A DNA stretch of 64,000 bases from Rhodoferax sp. (lineage in GTDB: Bacteria; Pseudomonadota; Gammaproteobacteria; Burkholderiales; Burkholderiaceae_C), in the NCBI GenBank assembly GCA_019449595.1, contig JAGRPL010000004.1:1388121-1452120 (forward strand), in the 5' to 3' direction. Positions 1-9,348 of this stretch are shown here, piece after piece; position 1 is the stretch's first letter, and each line of letters begins with the position of its first letter. Below the pieces are notes generated by a model. It was not told the DNA's origin, ran no database searches, and saw nothing but the letters and a program-made list of their open reading frames with translations. A program made the translations under genes and the position numbers.

Positions 1-2122
1 CAATTGATTCGGTGATTTCCACCTCCAGCCATTGCGCGTGGGCGCCCGCGCGAACCAAGGCTTCGCGCACCTTGTTCGCCACATTACCCTGGCGAAACTG
101 GTGGGCCGAGAAATTGACGGCGACACGCAGGGGTGTGCCGTTGCGCTCCCATGCCGCAATCTGCTGACACGCGGTCTCCAACACCCAATCCGACAGCGGC
201 AGGATCAAGCCGGTGGCTTCCGCCATCGGGATGAACCGTGACGGCGGCACATCACCCAAAACCGCATCGTGCCAGCGCAGCAGGGCCTCAACCCCCACGA
301 TGTCGCCACTGACCACGTCCACCTGGGGTTGGTAGAAGAGCTTCAACTGCCCCCGGTGGATGGACTCCTTCAGGCGCACATGCAGCTGCATGTTTTCATG
401 GGCCTTCTGGTCAAGCTGCGTCGAGTAGCAGGCATAGCTGCCCCGTCCGGTGCGCTTGGCCTGGTACATCGCCATATCGGCGTAACGCAGCAGGTTTTCT
501 CCGTCCTGTGTGTCATCCGGATAAAACGCCAGCCCGATGCTGCCACCGGCGTACACCTCCTGGTCCAGCAGGCGGTAGGGGGTGTCCATTGCCACCAACA
601 GATTTTCGGCCACACCGATGGCTTCATCGGCGTTCTCCATGTCGGAGAGCAGGACGGCAAATTCGTCCCCGCCCAGACGCGCCAGCATGTCGTGCTCGCG
701 CAATGCTCCGCGCAAACGCCGCCCCACCTGGGCCAGCAGTTCGTCACCCACCAGGTGACCAAAACCATCGTTCACGGTCTTGAAATCGTCCAGGTCCAGA
801 AACAGCACCGCTACCGGGCGCTTGTTGCGCTTGGCCTGGGCCAGCGCCTGGTTCAACTGGACGTGGAACAGCCAGCGGTTGGGCAGCCCGGTGAGCTGGT
901 CATGCATGGCGCGGTGGCGAAGCGACTCTTCAAACCCCTTGCGTTCGGTCAGATCGCGGACATACGCAATGGCATGCTGCTCGTTGTCCTCCTCCCAATG
1001 CCCGAGGGAAATATCCACCGACACCGCGCGCCCATCCTGGCGCAGCAGCTTGAGGTCCATGTTCCCCATGGCACGGGTCTGGGGCGCACTGAAGTAGCTC
1101 CGGATGTGTTGGGCGTGCTGGGTGCGCAGATGGGAAGGCAAAAAAATGTCCACGTTTTGCCCGACCAACTCCTGCGCCGGATAGCCACAGAGGGCTTCCA
1201 TGGCCGGATTCACCATCAGGATTCGCCCCTCCTGGTTCACCCACAAGACCCCATCGGGAGCCGCATCCAGCACCTGCTTTTCGCGCAGATGCTGGATGTT
1301 GAGCCGCTCAAACGGACGGCGCAATGCCTCGTTGAAAGTCGCGTGAAACAAATACAGGTAGGCCGCAATCTTGTAGAAATGGCCAATCACATTGGCGCCA
1401 TCCTTGTCGACCACCCCCAGCATGGTGAAAAACAGCTCCGATGTGGCCGACAGGGCCACACAAAAACTCAGTGCCATGACGCATTCGCGCTCCAACGCCC
1501 GGCGACGGAGCCAATAGACCGCCAGCGCCAACACATTAAGCGCAATGATCAGCCATTCGATGGCAATCTTCAGGGGCGTCAAACCCTGCCCTTCGACAAA
1601 CAGGGCGGGCACCTGGTCCGGCCAAACCAGGCCCACGTACGCCACGCCCCCTACCAGGCCCAGCATCAGCACCAGCGCCAATCGCTTGCGCAGGTTGCTG
1701 ACGTCGGGAATGGCCGGCAGCCCAGCATAGATCAGCAACGCGACGGCAGCGAGCAGCCGCGCAGCGAGCCAGAAAAAAATGGACTTCTGCGACGAGTTGC
1801 CCGTGATGGCGTCGGGCATGCCGACATAGCTCAAGGCGTGCAGAAAATCGAGCAGCCCCACCCCCAGAAACGCAATGCCCAGCAACACCACCGCCGCCTT
1901 GCGAACCGACAGGATCGCGCGGTAGCCGGTAACGAAAACAAGCAAGGACACTACCACCGCGAACAATTCCGACACGCTGTGCAGAAACACGAACAAGACC
2001 GGATCGACAGCCGCATGCCGCGCAGGGTGTGAAACCCACCACAGCAAGGGCAGTGCAAGAACCAGCAGGGTCCAGCCAATGGCGCTTTGGTACGGGTGGT
2101 GATGGGGTGTACGGTTAGGCAT
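1..2122 (-). CDS. MASE3-PAS-GGDEF-EAL c-di-GMP signalling protein (3' end outside window)
   Basis: The frame is open from ATG at 2122 to the left edge, so the C-terminus is missing (707 codons visible). The N-terminal ~240 residues hold several hydrophobic segments and a DFLHALSYVGMPD stretch like the MASE3 membrane sensor (family motif HT-x2-Y-x-GM). A PAS domain follows (~270-370), then GGDEF (~395-555) with intact LARLGGDEF and an inhibitory I-site REHD five residues before it, then an EAL domain with VEALLRW. Cyclase and phosphodiesterase signature motifs are therefore both present, as far as the EAL domain is visible. It is an inner-membrane enzyme making or breaking cyclic di-GMP. It lies 86 bp downstream of a chemoreceptor gene on the same strand and may be co-transcribed. 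The ligand is unknown. Confidence 0.9.
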   Translation of the reverse strand, partial: MPNRTPHHHPYQSAIGWTLLVLALPLLWWVSHPARHAAVDPVLFVFLHSVSELFAVVVSLLVFVTGYRAILSVRKAAVVLLGIAFLGVGLLDFLHALSYVGMPDAITGNSSQKSIFFWLAARLLAAVALLIYAGLPAIPDVSNLRKRLALVLMLGLVGGVAYVGLVWPDQVPALFVEGQGLTPLKIAIEWLIIALNVLALAVYWLRRRALERECVMALSFCVALSATSELFFTMLGVVDKDGANVIGHFYKIAAYLYLFHATFNEALRRPFERLNIQHLREKQVLDAAPDGVLWVNQEGRILMVNPAMEALCGYPAQELVGQNVDIFLPSHLRTQHAQHIRSYFSAPQTRAMGNMDLKLLRQDGRAVSVDISLGHWEEDNEQHAIAYVRDLTERKGFEESLRHRAMHDQLTGLPNRWLFHVQLNQALAQAKRNKRPVAVLFLDLDDFKTVNDGFGHLVGDELLAQVGRRLRGALREHDMLARLGGDEFAVLLSDMENADEAIGVAENLLVAMDTPYRLLDQEVYAGGSIGLAFYPDDTQDGENLLRYADMAMYQAKRTGRGSYACYSTQLDQKAHENMQLHVRLKESIHRGQLKLFYQPQVDVVSGDIVGVEALLRWHDAVLGDVPPSRFIPMAEATGLILPLSDWVLETACQQIAAWERNGTPLRVAVNFSAHQFRQGNVANKVREALVRAGAHAQWLEVEITESI

Positions 2123-2208
2123 GGCGCTTCGGACGGAATACGGCGAACGGATCAAACTGCTTTGTTGTCTCGGCTGGGCTGCGGTAGGGTGTCAGGAACT
2201 GCCCGCGC

Positions 2209-3942
2209 TCAAAAGCTGGTCCACTCCTCGTCATCGCTCTTGCCATGCGCAACCTGTGCCACAACCGCCCGGGGTTGCTTGGGCGATTGGGGAGCCTTCG
2301 CGGCTGACGGCACCCGGGGCAGCTTGGCGGGCACGTGCTGGACTGCGGGCGTGCGCGCCGGTGCGGCACTTGCGGCCGGCGGGCTCACGGGCGCATCGCC
2401 CGGACGCAGCTTGAACACGGCCACCGTGGCCACCAGGTCCTGGGCCTGGGAATTGAGGCTGGAAGCGGCCGACGCCATCTCTTCCACCAAGGCGGCATTC
2501 TGCTGGGTTACCTGGTCCATTTGCACAATGGCTTCGCCCACCTGGGATACGCCGGCCGATTGCTCGTTGCTGGCCGCGCTGATTTCGCCCATGAGATCGG
2601 TCACCCGCCGGATGGAACTCACCACTTCCGACATGGTGGTACCCGCCTGGTCCACCAGCGCCGTGCCGTGCTCCACGCGGTCCACGCTGGCCCCGATCAG
2701 GTTCTTGATTTCCTTGGCCGCCTCGGCCGAACGCCCTGCCAGGGAACGCACTTCACTGGCCACCACGGCAAAGCCGCGGCCTTGCTCACCGGCACGCGCA
2801 GCCTCCACCGCGGCGTTCAGGGCCAGGATGTTGGTCTGGAAGGCAATGCCGTCGATCACGCTGATGATGTCGGCAATCTTCTTGGACGAATCATTGATGC
2901 CCTTCATGGTCTCGACCACCTGGGCCACCACCTCACCGCCCTTGACCGCAACGGTGCTGGCACTCATGGCCAGCTGGTTGGCCTGGCGGGCACTGTCGGC
3001 GTTTTGCTTGACCGTGGCACTCAGCTCTTCCATGGAGGCTGCCGTTTCCTCCAGCGCGCTGGCCTGGTTTTCGGTGCGGGCGGCCAGATCGTTGTTGCCG
3101 GACGCGATCTGCGAGCTGGCTGTGGCAACCCCTTCAGACCCTGAACGGACATGGGACACCACATTGATCAGGCTGGTCTGCATGGCGGCCAGCGCGTTGA
3201 GCAGCAGCCCCACCTCGTCCTTGCCCCCCAGCTGAATCGGCTGGCTCAGGTCGCCGGCGGCGACGGCATTGGAGGCATCCACCGCCTGGTTCATGGAGCG
3301 CGTGATACCCCGCACCAACGAAGTACCAAACCAGATGGCAAAAATGAGTCCCGCAACGATCGATCCGATGGAAATATTGCGGATCAGAGCGTAACGTGCC
3401 ATGGATGCGTCGTAATCCAGCTTGCCGTGGTCGAGCTGGTACTTCATCAGGGCTTCAATTCCATTATTCACCGGAACATACAAAGGCCTGATCGACTCAA
3501 CGACCACCCGATTGGCCTCCGGAATGTTGTTGGCGCGCAAGGCAACGCCGGCAGGAATAAGCCCCTGCTGTACAAATTTTTTCCGGTTTTCCAGGAAATC
3601 CTTGGCCAGCTTTTCTTCTTCGGGATCCAGGCCGGTTGCCATATAAGAGTCCCATATCTTGGTGATGGTCGCGATATTGGCGTCCATCTCGACCATGCTC
3701 GGCGTAATCGTTTCTGGTGTGGGTGTGATGATCGAAATTGCAATATTCAATCGGTTTCGCAACAGCAGGCGCTGGATTTCACTGATTTTGGCAACGACCA
3801 CCAAACGGTCTTCGTAGACGGACTGCATCGCTTCATTGGATTTGCTGATGCCCAGCAGGCCAATTCCGCCAATGACAACCAAAAGCAGTGACATGGCTCC
3901 GATCAGGATGGCCAAACGGGTCGATATTTTGAACTGGTTCAT
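2209..3942 (-). CDS. Methyl-accepting chemotaxis protein, 4HB-HAMP-MA type, with CheR/CheB pentapeptide
   Basis: 577 aa, a typical Tar/Tsr-like length. TM1 is at ~10-30, a periplasmic four-helix-bundle module at ~31-190, TM2 at ~191-212, HAMP at ~213-265, then a cytoplasmic signalling domain with the conserved hairpin tip ([20 protein letters not shown]). The last five residues are EWTSF, matching the xWxx(F/Y/W) tether that recruits CheR and CheB. A Pro/Ala-rich linker separates it from the signalling domain. ATG 3942 has AGGAG about 8 nt upstream. The gene starts 23 bp after a GGDEF-EAL gene whose sensor module is clearly related, so the two are likely one operon. The ligand cannot be read from the sequence. 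Confidence 0.93.
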   Translation of the reverse strand: MNQFKISTRLAILIGAMSLLLVVIGGIGLLGISKSNEAMQSVYEDRLVVVAKISEIQRLLLRNRLNIAISIITPTPETITPSMVEMDANIATITKIWDSYMATGLDPEEEKLAKDFLENRKKFVQQGLIPAGVALRANNIPEANRVVVESIRPLYVPVNNGIEALMKYQLDHGKLDYDASMARYALIRNISIGSIVAGLIFAIWFGTSLVRGITRSMNQAVDASNAVAAGDLSQPIQLGGKDEVGLLLNALAAMQTSLINVVSHVRSGSEGVATASSQIASGNNDLAARTENQASALEETAASMEELSATVKQNADSARQANQLAMSASTVAVKGGEVVAQVVETMKGINDSSKKIADIISVIDGIAFQTNILALNAAVEAARAGEQGRGFAVVASEVRSLAGRSAEAAKEIKNLIGASVDRVEHGTALVDQAGTTMSEVVSSIRRVTDLMGEISAASNEQSAGVSQVGEAIVQMDQVTQQNAALVEEMASAASSLNSQAQDLVATVAVFKLRPGDAPVSPPAASAAPARTPAVQHVPAKLPRVPSAAKAPQSPKQPRAVVAQVAHGKSDDEEWTSF

Positions 3943-3965
3943 GGTTTAGTCTCCTCGGGGGGTTC

Positions 3966-6164
3966 TCAGGCTGGGACGCTGGCCTTTCTGCGGGCCAGTT
4001 CTACAAAATCATTCAACGGCATGGGGCGTCCCGCCAGGTAACCCTGGTAGGCGGGGCAGCCAAACTGCTCCAGCAGCACGCGCTGCTCCTCGGTTTCCAC
4101 GCCTTCGGCAATCACATTCAGGTGCAGGTTGCGGGCCATGCCAATGATGGTCTGGACAATCACCGCGTCATTGCGGCTGCTGGCCATATGGGCAACAAAG
4201 CTGCGGTCAATCTTGAGCTGGGATATGGGCAACTGGTTCAGTTGCGACAGGGACGAGTGCCCCGTGCCGAAGTCATCCATGGCGAATTGGATGCCTCGCT
4301 GGTTGAGCAGCTTCATCTTGAGGACCGTGTCGTCCACGTTGTCGAGCACCAGGCTCTCGGTGAGCTCCAGCTTCAGGCGCCGCGTATTGATGCCGGTCTG
4401 CTCCAGCAGACGGCGCACCATCGGCACAAAATCGGCCTGCCGGAACTGGAGCGCACTCACGTTCACACTCAGTGTCCAGTGTTCGGTCAGCGGGTTGTTT
4501 TCCCAGCGCTTGAGCTGCTCACAGGCGCCGCGCAGAACCCACTCGCCAATGGGAACGATCAGGCCGGACTCCTCGGCAATGGGAATGAAATCGGCCGGCC
4601 CCACAATGCCGCGCGTCGGGTGGCGCCAGCGCAGCAGCACCTCTGCCCCCAGCACGTCCCGCTCGCTGTCGACCTGTACCTGGTAATACAGTTCCAGCTG
4701 TCCTTGGGGCAAGGCATGGCGCAATTCGAGCTCCAGGCTCAGGCGGGCCTCGAGCGCGGCCTGAATACGGGGATCAAAGAACCGCTGGGTGTTGCGGCCA
4801 TTGTTCTTGGCCTGGTACATGGCCAGATCGGCGCGCTTGAGCAGTTCGTCAATGGTGGCGCTCTGGTCCACGAACAGCGTAATGCCAATGCTGGCGGAAC
4901 TCTGGTGCGACTGCTGGCCCAGCCGGCACGGTTGCACGATGGTCTGCAGGATCTTCTCACCAATCCCTTCGGCGTGGATGGCGGCCTGGTTGGCGTCCGG
5001 CCCCAGGTTCACCAGCATGACCACGAACTCGTCTCCCCCCAGGCGGGCCACCGTATCTGCCTGGCGCAGGCAACCCTTGAGGCGCTGGGCCATCTCGACC
5101 AGCAGGTCATCACCCACGCCATGCCCCTGGGTGTCGTTGATGATCTTGAAACCATCCAGGTCAATCATCAAAATGGCGCCATACGTCTGGCTGCGGGCGC
5201 TGGCGCTCAGTGCCAGTTGCAGGCGGTCACGCAGCAAGCGGCGGTTGGGCAGGTTGGTCAACGGGTCGTAAAAGGCCAGCTGGTGAATGGCATTTTCGTG
5301 GGAGCCCAGCTTGGTTTGCATGGCCTGCAGCGCCTGCATGACCTTGCTGATTTCGTCGCTGCCTTCAATAGGAATCTGCGTGTCGTAATGACCCAACGAG
5401 ATTTGCCGGAACGTATTGATCACCCGCTCCAGGGGGCGCACGATGGAACGAATCAGCATCCAGCCCAGCCCACTCATGGTCAGCATGGATACAGCCAGCG
5501 CCACCAGAGCCCATAACCGGGTATTTCGGTAGCGTTCAACGCCCACCTGGTAGCCGGCATCGGCCAGCGCGAACTGCAGGTCGATGAGATGCTCCAGCTG
5601 CGGTGCCAGCACCTCAAAATGTACCCGCCCCTGCTCGGCAGCGCGCAGGGTGAGCGGGTGGTTGTTGGCACGCAACGCCACAACCGCAGGCACCAATGCG
5701 TCTTCCAGGTAGCGCTGGCGAACTTGCTCGAAACGCGCCGCCTGTGCGGCCTCCTGCTGCGCCAGGGTCTTGCTGGCGTAGGCCTGCCACAGGTTATTGA
5801 TGGCCTGGATATTGCGGTTGATCGACTCCGCCGCCAACTGGGCAGTGTTACGGTCCATGACCAGAACGGAGACACCCGACGGCCCCGCTTCGGTGTGCAC
5901 CGCGCTGAGTGCCGACTGCAGAATCAGTCGATTGGAAAGAAAGAGCGCGTGGATCCGGGAGAGCTCGCGCACGGGAACCATGCGGTCCTCGTACACCGAG
6001 CGCAGGCTTTCGTTGGATGCCGCCAGCCCCGCAATGCCCATGCCGGCCAGCAGCACCGAAACGGCAGCCGCCAGACCCATCATGGCACCCAGACGCTTGC
6101 CAATGGGGAACTGCAGGTAGTGCAGCCGCACCCAGACACGCCAGGACCGGGCAAGGCTCAGCAT
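3966..6164 (-). CDS. 4HB-HAMP-GGDEF-EAL bifunctional c-di-GMP protein
   Basis: 732 aa from ATG 6164, which has a G-rich stretch just upstream; a GTG at 6179 would add five residues. TM1 ~20-45, a four-helix-bundle sensor, TM2 ~200-222, HAMP, then GGDEF (RLGGDEF at ~375, I-site RQAD five residues before it) and EAL. The EAL signature reads EVL (GAEVLLRWRHP), keeping the metal-binding Glu. Other PDE motifs such as DDFGTG, the K of LKIDRSF and EGVE are present. The sensor shares SNES-x3-SVYEDR and VALRANN stretches with the downstream chemoreceptor. It probably couples the same kind of stimulus to c-di-GMP turnover. Which activity dominates is unknown. Confidence 0.9.
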   Translation of the reverse strand: MLSLARSWRVWVRLHYLQFPIGKRLGAMMGLAAAVSVLLAGMGIAGLAASNESLRSVYEDRMVPVRELSRIHALFLSNRLILQSALSAVHTEAGPSGVSVLVMDRNTAQLAAESINRNIQAINNLWQAYASKTLAQQEAAQAARFEQVRQRYLEDALVPAVVALRANNHPLTLRAAEQGRVHFEVLAPQLEHLIDLQFALADAGYQVGVERYRNTRLWALVALAVSMLTMSGLGWMLIRSIVRPLERVINTFRQISLGHYDTQIPIEGSDEISKVMQALQAMQTKLGSHENAIHQLAFYDPLTNLPNRRLLRDRLQLALSASARSQTYGAILMIDLDGFKIINDTQGHGVGDDLLVEMAQRLKGCLRQADTVARLGGDEFVVMLVNLGPDANQAAIHAEGIGEKILQTIVQPCRLGQQSHQSSASIGITLFVDQSATIDELLKRADLAMYQAKNNGRNTQRFFDPRIQAALEARLSLELELRHALPQGQLELYYQVQVDSERDVLGAEVLLRWRHPTRGIVGPADFIPIAEESGLIVPIGEWVLRGACEQLKRWENNPLTEHWTLSVNVSALQFRQADFVPMVRRLLEQTGINTRRLKLELTESLVLDNVDDTVLKMKLLNQRGIQFAMDDFGTGHSSLSQLNQLPISQLKIDRSFVAHMASSRNDAVIVQTIIGMARNLHLNVIAEGVETEEQRVLLEQFGCPAYQGYLAGRPMPLNDFVELARRKASVPA

Positions 6165-6412
6165 GCGCACGCCCCCCACAAGGCAGGTGCTGTCAGCAAT
6201 TGAAAGGATCTGGCGAATCTGAACATGAACAGCATCACCCGCGCCAGACGCGGGCGTCTCGTCAAAGTCTCCACGCCGCTACGCGGCATAGGGGTAAATC
6301 AACGAGGCATGTTCAGGGCCTCAGGGAAAGTCAAGCATCGGGATCACGGATGTTGACCGTCGTGCGTACTTATACCAAAGAATAAAGTCAAAACAGGCGG
6401 GATAAACGCCTA

Positions 6413-7021
6413 TCAAGTTCCATGAAGCGTCTCAATTGAGCGGATCAGGTCACTTGCCACCTCAGCCAGCTTGCGGCGCTGGGAGCGCGCCGAATCCCGT
6501 AACAGCTTGAATGCGGCGTCCCGGCCGAGACGGTACTGCACCATGGTGATACCCACAGCCACACTGACCGCGCGTTCGGTATCCAGCGCATTTTGCAACT
6601 GGTTACCCGTGGTTTTCAGGTTACGCAACTCACCGGCACGGACCAGCGCCGCTTCAATGCTGGGCACCAGTTGGTGAACGTCCAGCGGCTTGACCAGGTA
6701 ACCCAGGGCGCCCTGCGCGGTGGCCTTGTCCACGGTTGGTGCATCGCTGTAGGCACTGAGCATGATGAACGGAATCTGCTCAAGCTCGCGCAGCCGCTGC
6801 GCCAGCTGCAGTCCATCCCCGTCCGGCATGTGCACATCCAGTATGGCCAGATCCGGCCGAACACCGCCGGCAAGGAATGCCTCCGCATCTTCCTGCGAGT
6901 CGGCAGTAGTCACCTGGTAGCCCGCCCGACGTAGGCCGCTGGCCAGGGACGACAAGATCAGCCGGTCGTCTTCGACGAGCAACAGATGCGGGGAGGCCAA
7001 TTCGGAATGGGGTCTGTTCAT
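6413..7021 (-). CDS. Response regulator with ANTAR RNA-binding output domain
   Basis: 202 aa. An N-terminal receiver (~12-125) has the acidic pair (VEDD), the phosphoacceptor Asp in LAILDVHMPDGDG, the Ser/Thr in IMLSA and the Lys in YLVKPLD. The C-terminal ~60 residues form a three-helix ANTAR domain (ERAVSVAVGITMVQYRLGRDAAFKLL), as in AmiR/NasT-type antiterminators. These bind hairpin pairs in nascent RNA rather than DNA. The start overlaps the upstream kinase stop by 4 bp (ATGA), so translation is coupled and the kinase is the obvious partner. The RNA target was not identified in this window. Confidence 0.9.
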   Translation of the reverse strand: MNRPHSELASPHLLLVEDDRLILSSLASGLRRAGYQVTTADSQEDAEAFLAGGVRPDLAILDVHMPDGDGLQLAQRLRELEQIPFIMLSAYSDAPTVDKATAQGALGYLVKPLDVHQLVPSIEAALVRAGELRNLKTTGNQLQNALDTERAVSVAVGITMVQYRLGRDAAFKLLRDSARSQRRKLAEVASDLIRSIETLHGT

Positions 7022-9129
7022 GTTGATTCAACGCCCTCAAGGTACAAAACAGGTGGGCTTAGCTGCAGCGTGGTGCAAATGCGGTTACCGCGTACTTCGC
7101 GCAGCAGTTTAGCGCCATGACGGGGCATGAGGGTCTCCACCAGCTGCAGGCCGGCATGGGCCCCTTCCCCGCTGGGCTGCCACCGCCCACCATTGACGAT
7201 GTCGATGCGGACGGTGCATGGTGCGTCCGAGTCCTGCATGCTGACTTTGACGCCCCCCAGGGATGGATCTCCGTGTTTGACGGCATTGAGAATCAGCTCG
7301 TTGAGGACCAGGGCTACCGGCACAGCCTCGTCCTGCGCCACCAGAATGGGGCTGCGGGAATCCGGAATATCCACCGCAATGGCGGCACTCCACAGCGAAT
7401 CAATACCCGATGCAACAGCCAGTGTCAGTTCGCACAGGCGCACCTGGCCGGCCGATGTCCTGCCCTGCAAGCCGTGGATCACCGCCACGCTCTGCACCTG
7501 GCCCACCACCTGCGAAACCGGCTCTGCCGCCTCGGGATGCTGACGCCCGAACTCCCGCAGTATGCCAATGATGCCCTGCAGGTTGTTGTTGATGCGGTGG
7601 TGCACCTCCCGCACCAGGGCATCGCGCTGGGCCATCTGGTCGATCCGCTGCTGCTGTTGCATGCGCCTGCGTTCGGTAATATCGGTATGCGTGCCCACCA
7701 TGCGCAACGGCCTGCCGCTCATATTGCGCTCGACCACCAAGCCTCGGGCCTGGATCCATTTGTAGCTGCCGTCCTTGCAACGCATCCGGTACTCTTTGAG
7801 ATAGGTTGGACTCTGGCCGTTCAGGTGCTGCTCAATGCTAATCATGGCATCCTGTAAATCCAGCGGGTGAACACGCGAAGACCAAGCCTCCAACCTCGGG
7901 GCAAAATCATTCTCTGCATAGCCGAGCATTTCCATACAACGCATGGAAAAAAATACATCGCCCGTCAAAACATTCCAATCCCATACGCCGTCCCCCGCAC
8001 CTTCCAGCGCGAACCGCCAGCGCGTCTCGCTGTCACGCAGCGCTGCCTCCACCTGGGTACGGGCGTCGAGCATGTGGTTGAACTGCCGGGCAACGGCTTC
8101 CAGTTCGGTGGGGCCGGTGAGGCGGGCACGCGCCGTGGTGTCCCCCTCGGCCACGCGCACGGAGGCCTCCGCAAGCGCCCGTACCGGTCTGGAAATCACC
8201 GATGCAATGCGCCAGGCCAGCGTCAGCACCAGCAGCAGCAGCACCAGACCAATCGCCAGACCCTGGTTGCGCAGCGCCCGGTAGGCCGCCATGGCCTCCA
8301 CTTCCGGAACCCCCGCCACCACCCGCCAGCCGGTGCTGGGAACGGTCACGAACGCCACCATACGCTCCACCCCGTCCACGCCGACCAGGGTGGCAAACCC
8401 TTCGCGTCGCCCCTCGAACACTCTCTTGAAGGCAGCAGGCCCGACCTTGCCCATCCATACTCCCGGGTCCGTCGAGCGCCACATGAACTTCCCCTGCCGG
8501 TCAACAACCGCAAGCACCGTGCTCTTGGGCACCGAGCCCAGCAGCCGTTCACTCAGCCACAGCAAATCGATGGAAGCACTGACAAACCCGGAGCGCTCGC
8601 CCACCGCACTGTGGACGGGGTAGGTCAGCACGGTAATCCATTTGCCACTCAGCGGCCCCCAGACCGCATCCCCCACGACAAACGCGTCACTGCGCGACGC
8701 CTCCCGTTGCCAGGGAAACAGGCGCTGCACATCGGTCGCCGGGGGATACGGCAGATATGAATAGATCTTGTTGAGGTGCACGTCATGCACCGTGAGGTTG
8801 GTGAACTGCGGGTGCAGCTCCATGAACTGCTTCGGATGGAAATAACGGGAATGGGTGGGTGGGCTGCCGCGAAACTCCGTGGCAACGACGGCCAATGCCG
8901 CTTCCTGGTCGCGCAACAGCAGCTCGATTTGGCCAACGCTGGCGTCGGCCATAATTTTGATTTTCGCGTAGGCCACTGCGCGCGAGTCCTGCTCTTCCCA
9001 AATCACCAGGTAGCGGAACAGTATGGCGCCCATCGGCAGCACGAACGCCAAAGCCAGCAGCAGCAGCCAGGTGCGAATGGACAGCCGAGGCAAAAGCGAA
9101 GTTACGGTTGAGGGAACGGGGCACGGCAT
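7018..9129 (-). CDS. Membrane sensor histidine kinase (Cache-HAMP-PAS-HisKA_2/HATPase)
   Basis: 703 aa. TM1 ~18-38, a periplasmic double-Cache-like region ~40-285, TM2 ~290-310, HAMP ~312-365, a PAS domain ~370-490 (with YKWIQARGLV and a GTHTDITERR exit), then a HisKA_2 phosphoacceptor box (REVHHRINNNLQ). The ATPase N box is LVLNELILNAVKHG. The G1 region reads VNGGRWQPSGEG without the usual D-x-G-x-G, so the nucleotide lid is atypical. It forms a translationally coupled pair with the ANTAR regulator. HisKA_2 kinases are commonly paired with ANTAR or anti-sigma-type outputs, which fits. The signal is unknown. Confidence 0.9.
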   Translation of the reverse strand: MPCPVPSTVTSLLPRLSIRTWLLLLALAFVLPMGAILFRYLVIWEEQDSRAVAYAKIKIMADASVGQIELLLRDQEAALAVVATEFRGSPPTHSRYFHPKQFMELHPQFTNLTVHDVHLNKIYSYLPYPPATDVQRLFPWQREASRSDAFVVGDAVWGPLSGKWITVLTYPVHSAVGERSGFVSASIDLLWLSERLLGSVPKSTVLAVVDRQGKFMWRSTDPGVWMGKVGPAAFKRVFEGRREGFATLVGVDGVERMVAFVTVPSTGWRVVAGVPEVEAMAAYRALRNQGLAIGLVLLLLVLTLAWRIASVISRPVRALAEASVRVAEGDTTARARLTGPTELEAVARQFNHMLDARTQVEAALRDSETRWRFALEGAGDGVWDWNVLTGDVFFSMRCMEMLGYAENDFAPRLEAWSSRVHPLDLQDAMISIEQHLNGQSPTYLKEYRMRCKDGSYKWIQARGLVVERNMSGRPLRMVGTHTDITERRRMQQQQRIDQMAQRDALVREVHHRINNNLQGIIGILREFGRQHPEAAEPVSQVVGQVQSVAVIHGLQGRTSAGQVRLCELTLAVASGIDSLWSAAIAVDIPDSRSPILVAQDEAVPVALVLNELILNAVKHGDPSLGGVKVSMQDSDAPCTVRIDIVNGGRWQPSGEGAHAGLQLVETLMPRHGAKLLREVRGNRICTTLQLSPPVLYLEGVEST

Positions 9130-9181
9130 AAGGGGGCAAGCTTATCGTGTTTCACCCAGGGGCCTTTGGCGCGCGCATGAC

Positions 9182-9218
9182 AAAAAAAAGGACTTGCGAG
9201 TCTTCGCAAGTCCTTTTT
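9182..9218 (-). terminator. Intrinsic terminator after tRNA-Val
   Basis: A perfect 15-bp inverted repeat (9185-9199 / 9204-9218) with a 4-nt loop is flanked by A and T runs. It can therefore terminate in both directions: the tRNA from the right, and any transcript entering from the left. It begins 15 bp beyond the tRNA CCA end. Confidence 0.93.
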
Positions 9219-9232
9219 CATGACCAATAAAT

Positions 9233-9307
9233 TGGTGGGCAGTACAAGTTTCGAACTTGTGACCCCTGCAGTGTGAATGCAGTGCTCTACCCCTGAGCTA
9301 ACCGCCC
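9233..9307 (-). tRNA. tRNA-Val (anticodon CAC)
   Basis: 75 nt with an encoded CCA end. The acceptor stem GGGCGGT pairs with ACTGCCC (one G-U pair). The D arm is GCTC...GAGC and the T arm ACAAG-TTCGAAA-CTTGT. The anticodon stem CTGCA/TGCAG encloses loop TTCACAC, giving anticodon CAC, which reads GUG. It lies 41 bp downstream of dnaQ on the same strand. Confidence 0.97.
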
Positions 9308-9333
9308 TGAATATGTATTCAGAATAGCCTTGA

Positions 9334-9339
9334 ATTATA
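9334..9339 (-). promoter_or_regulatory. Likely -10 element of the tRNA-Val promoter
   Basis: A perfect TATAAT on the minus strand lies 26 nt upstream of the tRNA 5' end, leaving a leader of about 19 nt. No good -35 is visible within the dnaQ 3' end. A short palindrome (TGAATA-TG-TATTCA, 9308-9321) sits directly before the mature tRNA. Confidence 0.5.
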
Positions 9340-9348
9340 CAATAAGTT

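Noticed and set aside
269..2032. A 587-codon open frame on the plus strand
   Set aside because: It is antisense to the MASE3-PAS-GGDEF-EAL gene, whose minus-strand reading has clear catalytic motifs. The plus-strand translation has none and is a GC-rich shadow. Similar long antisense frames over other genes (for example 10808-12250, 24593-26683, 29560-31554) were dropped for the same reason.
6238..6254. Hairpin CCCGCG-N5-CGCGGG as a terminator after the ANTAR regulator
   Set aside because: The stem is only 6 bp and no T-run follows on either strand, so termination is not supported.
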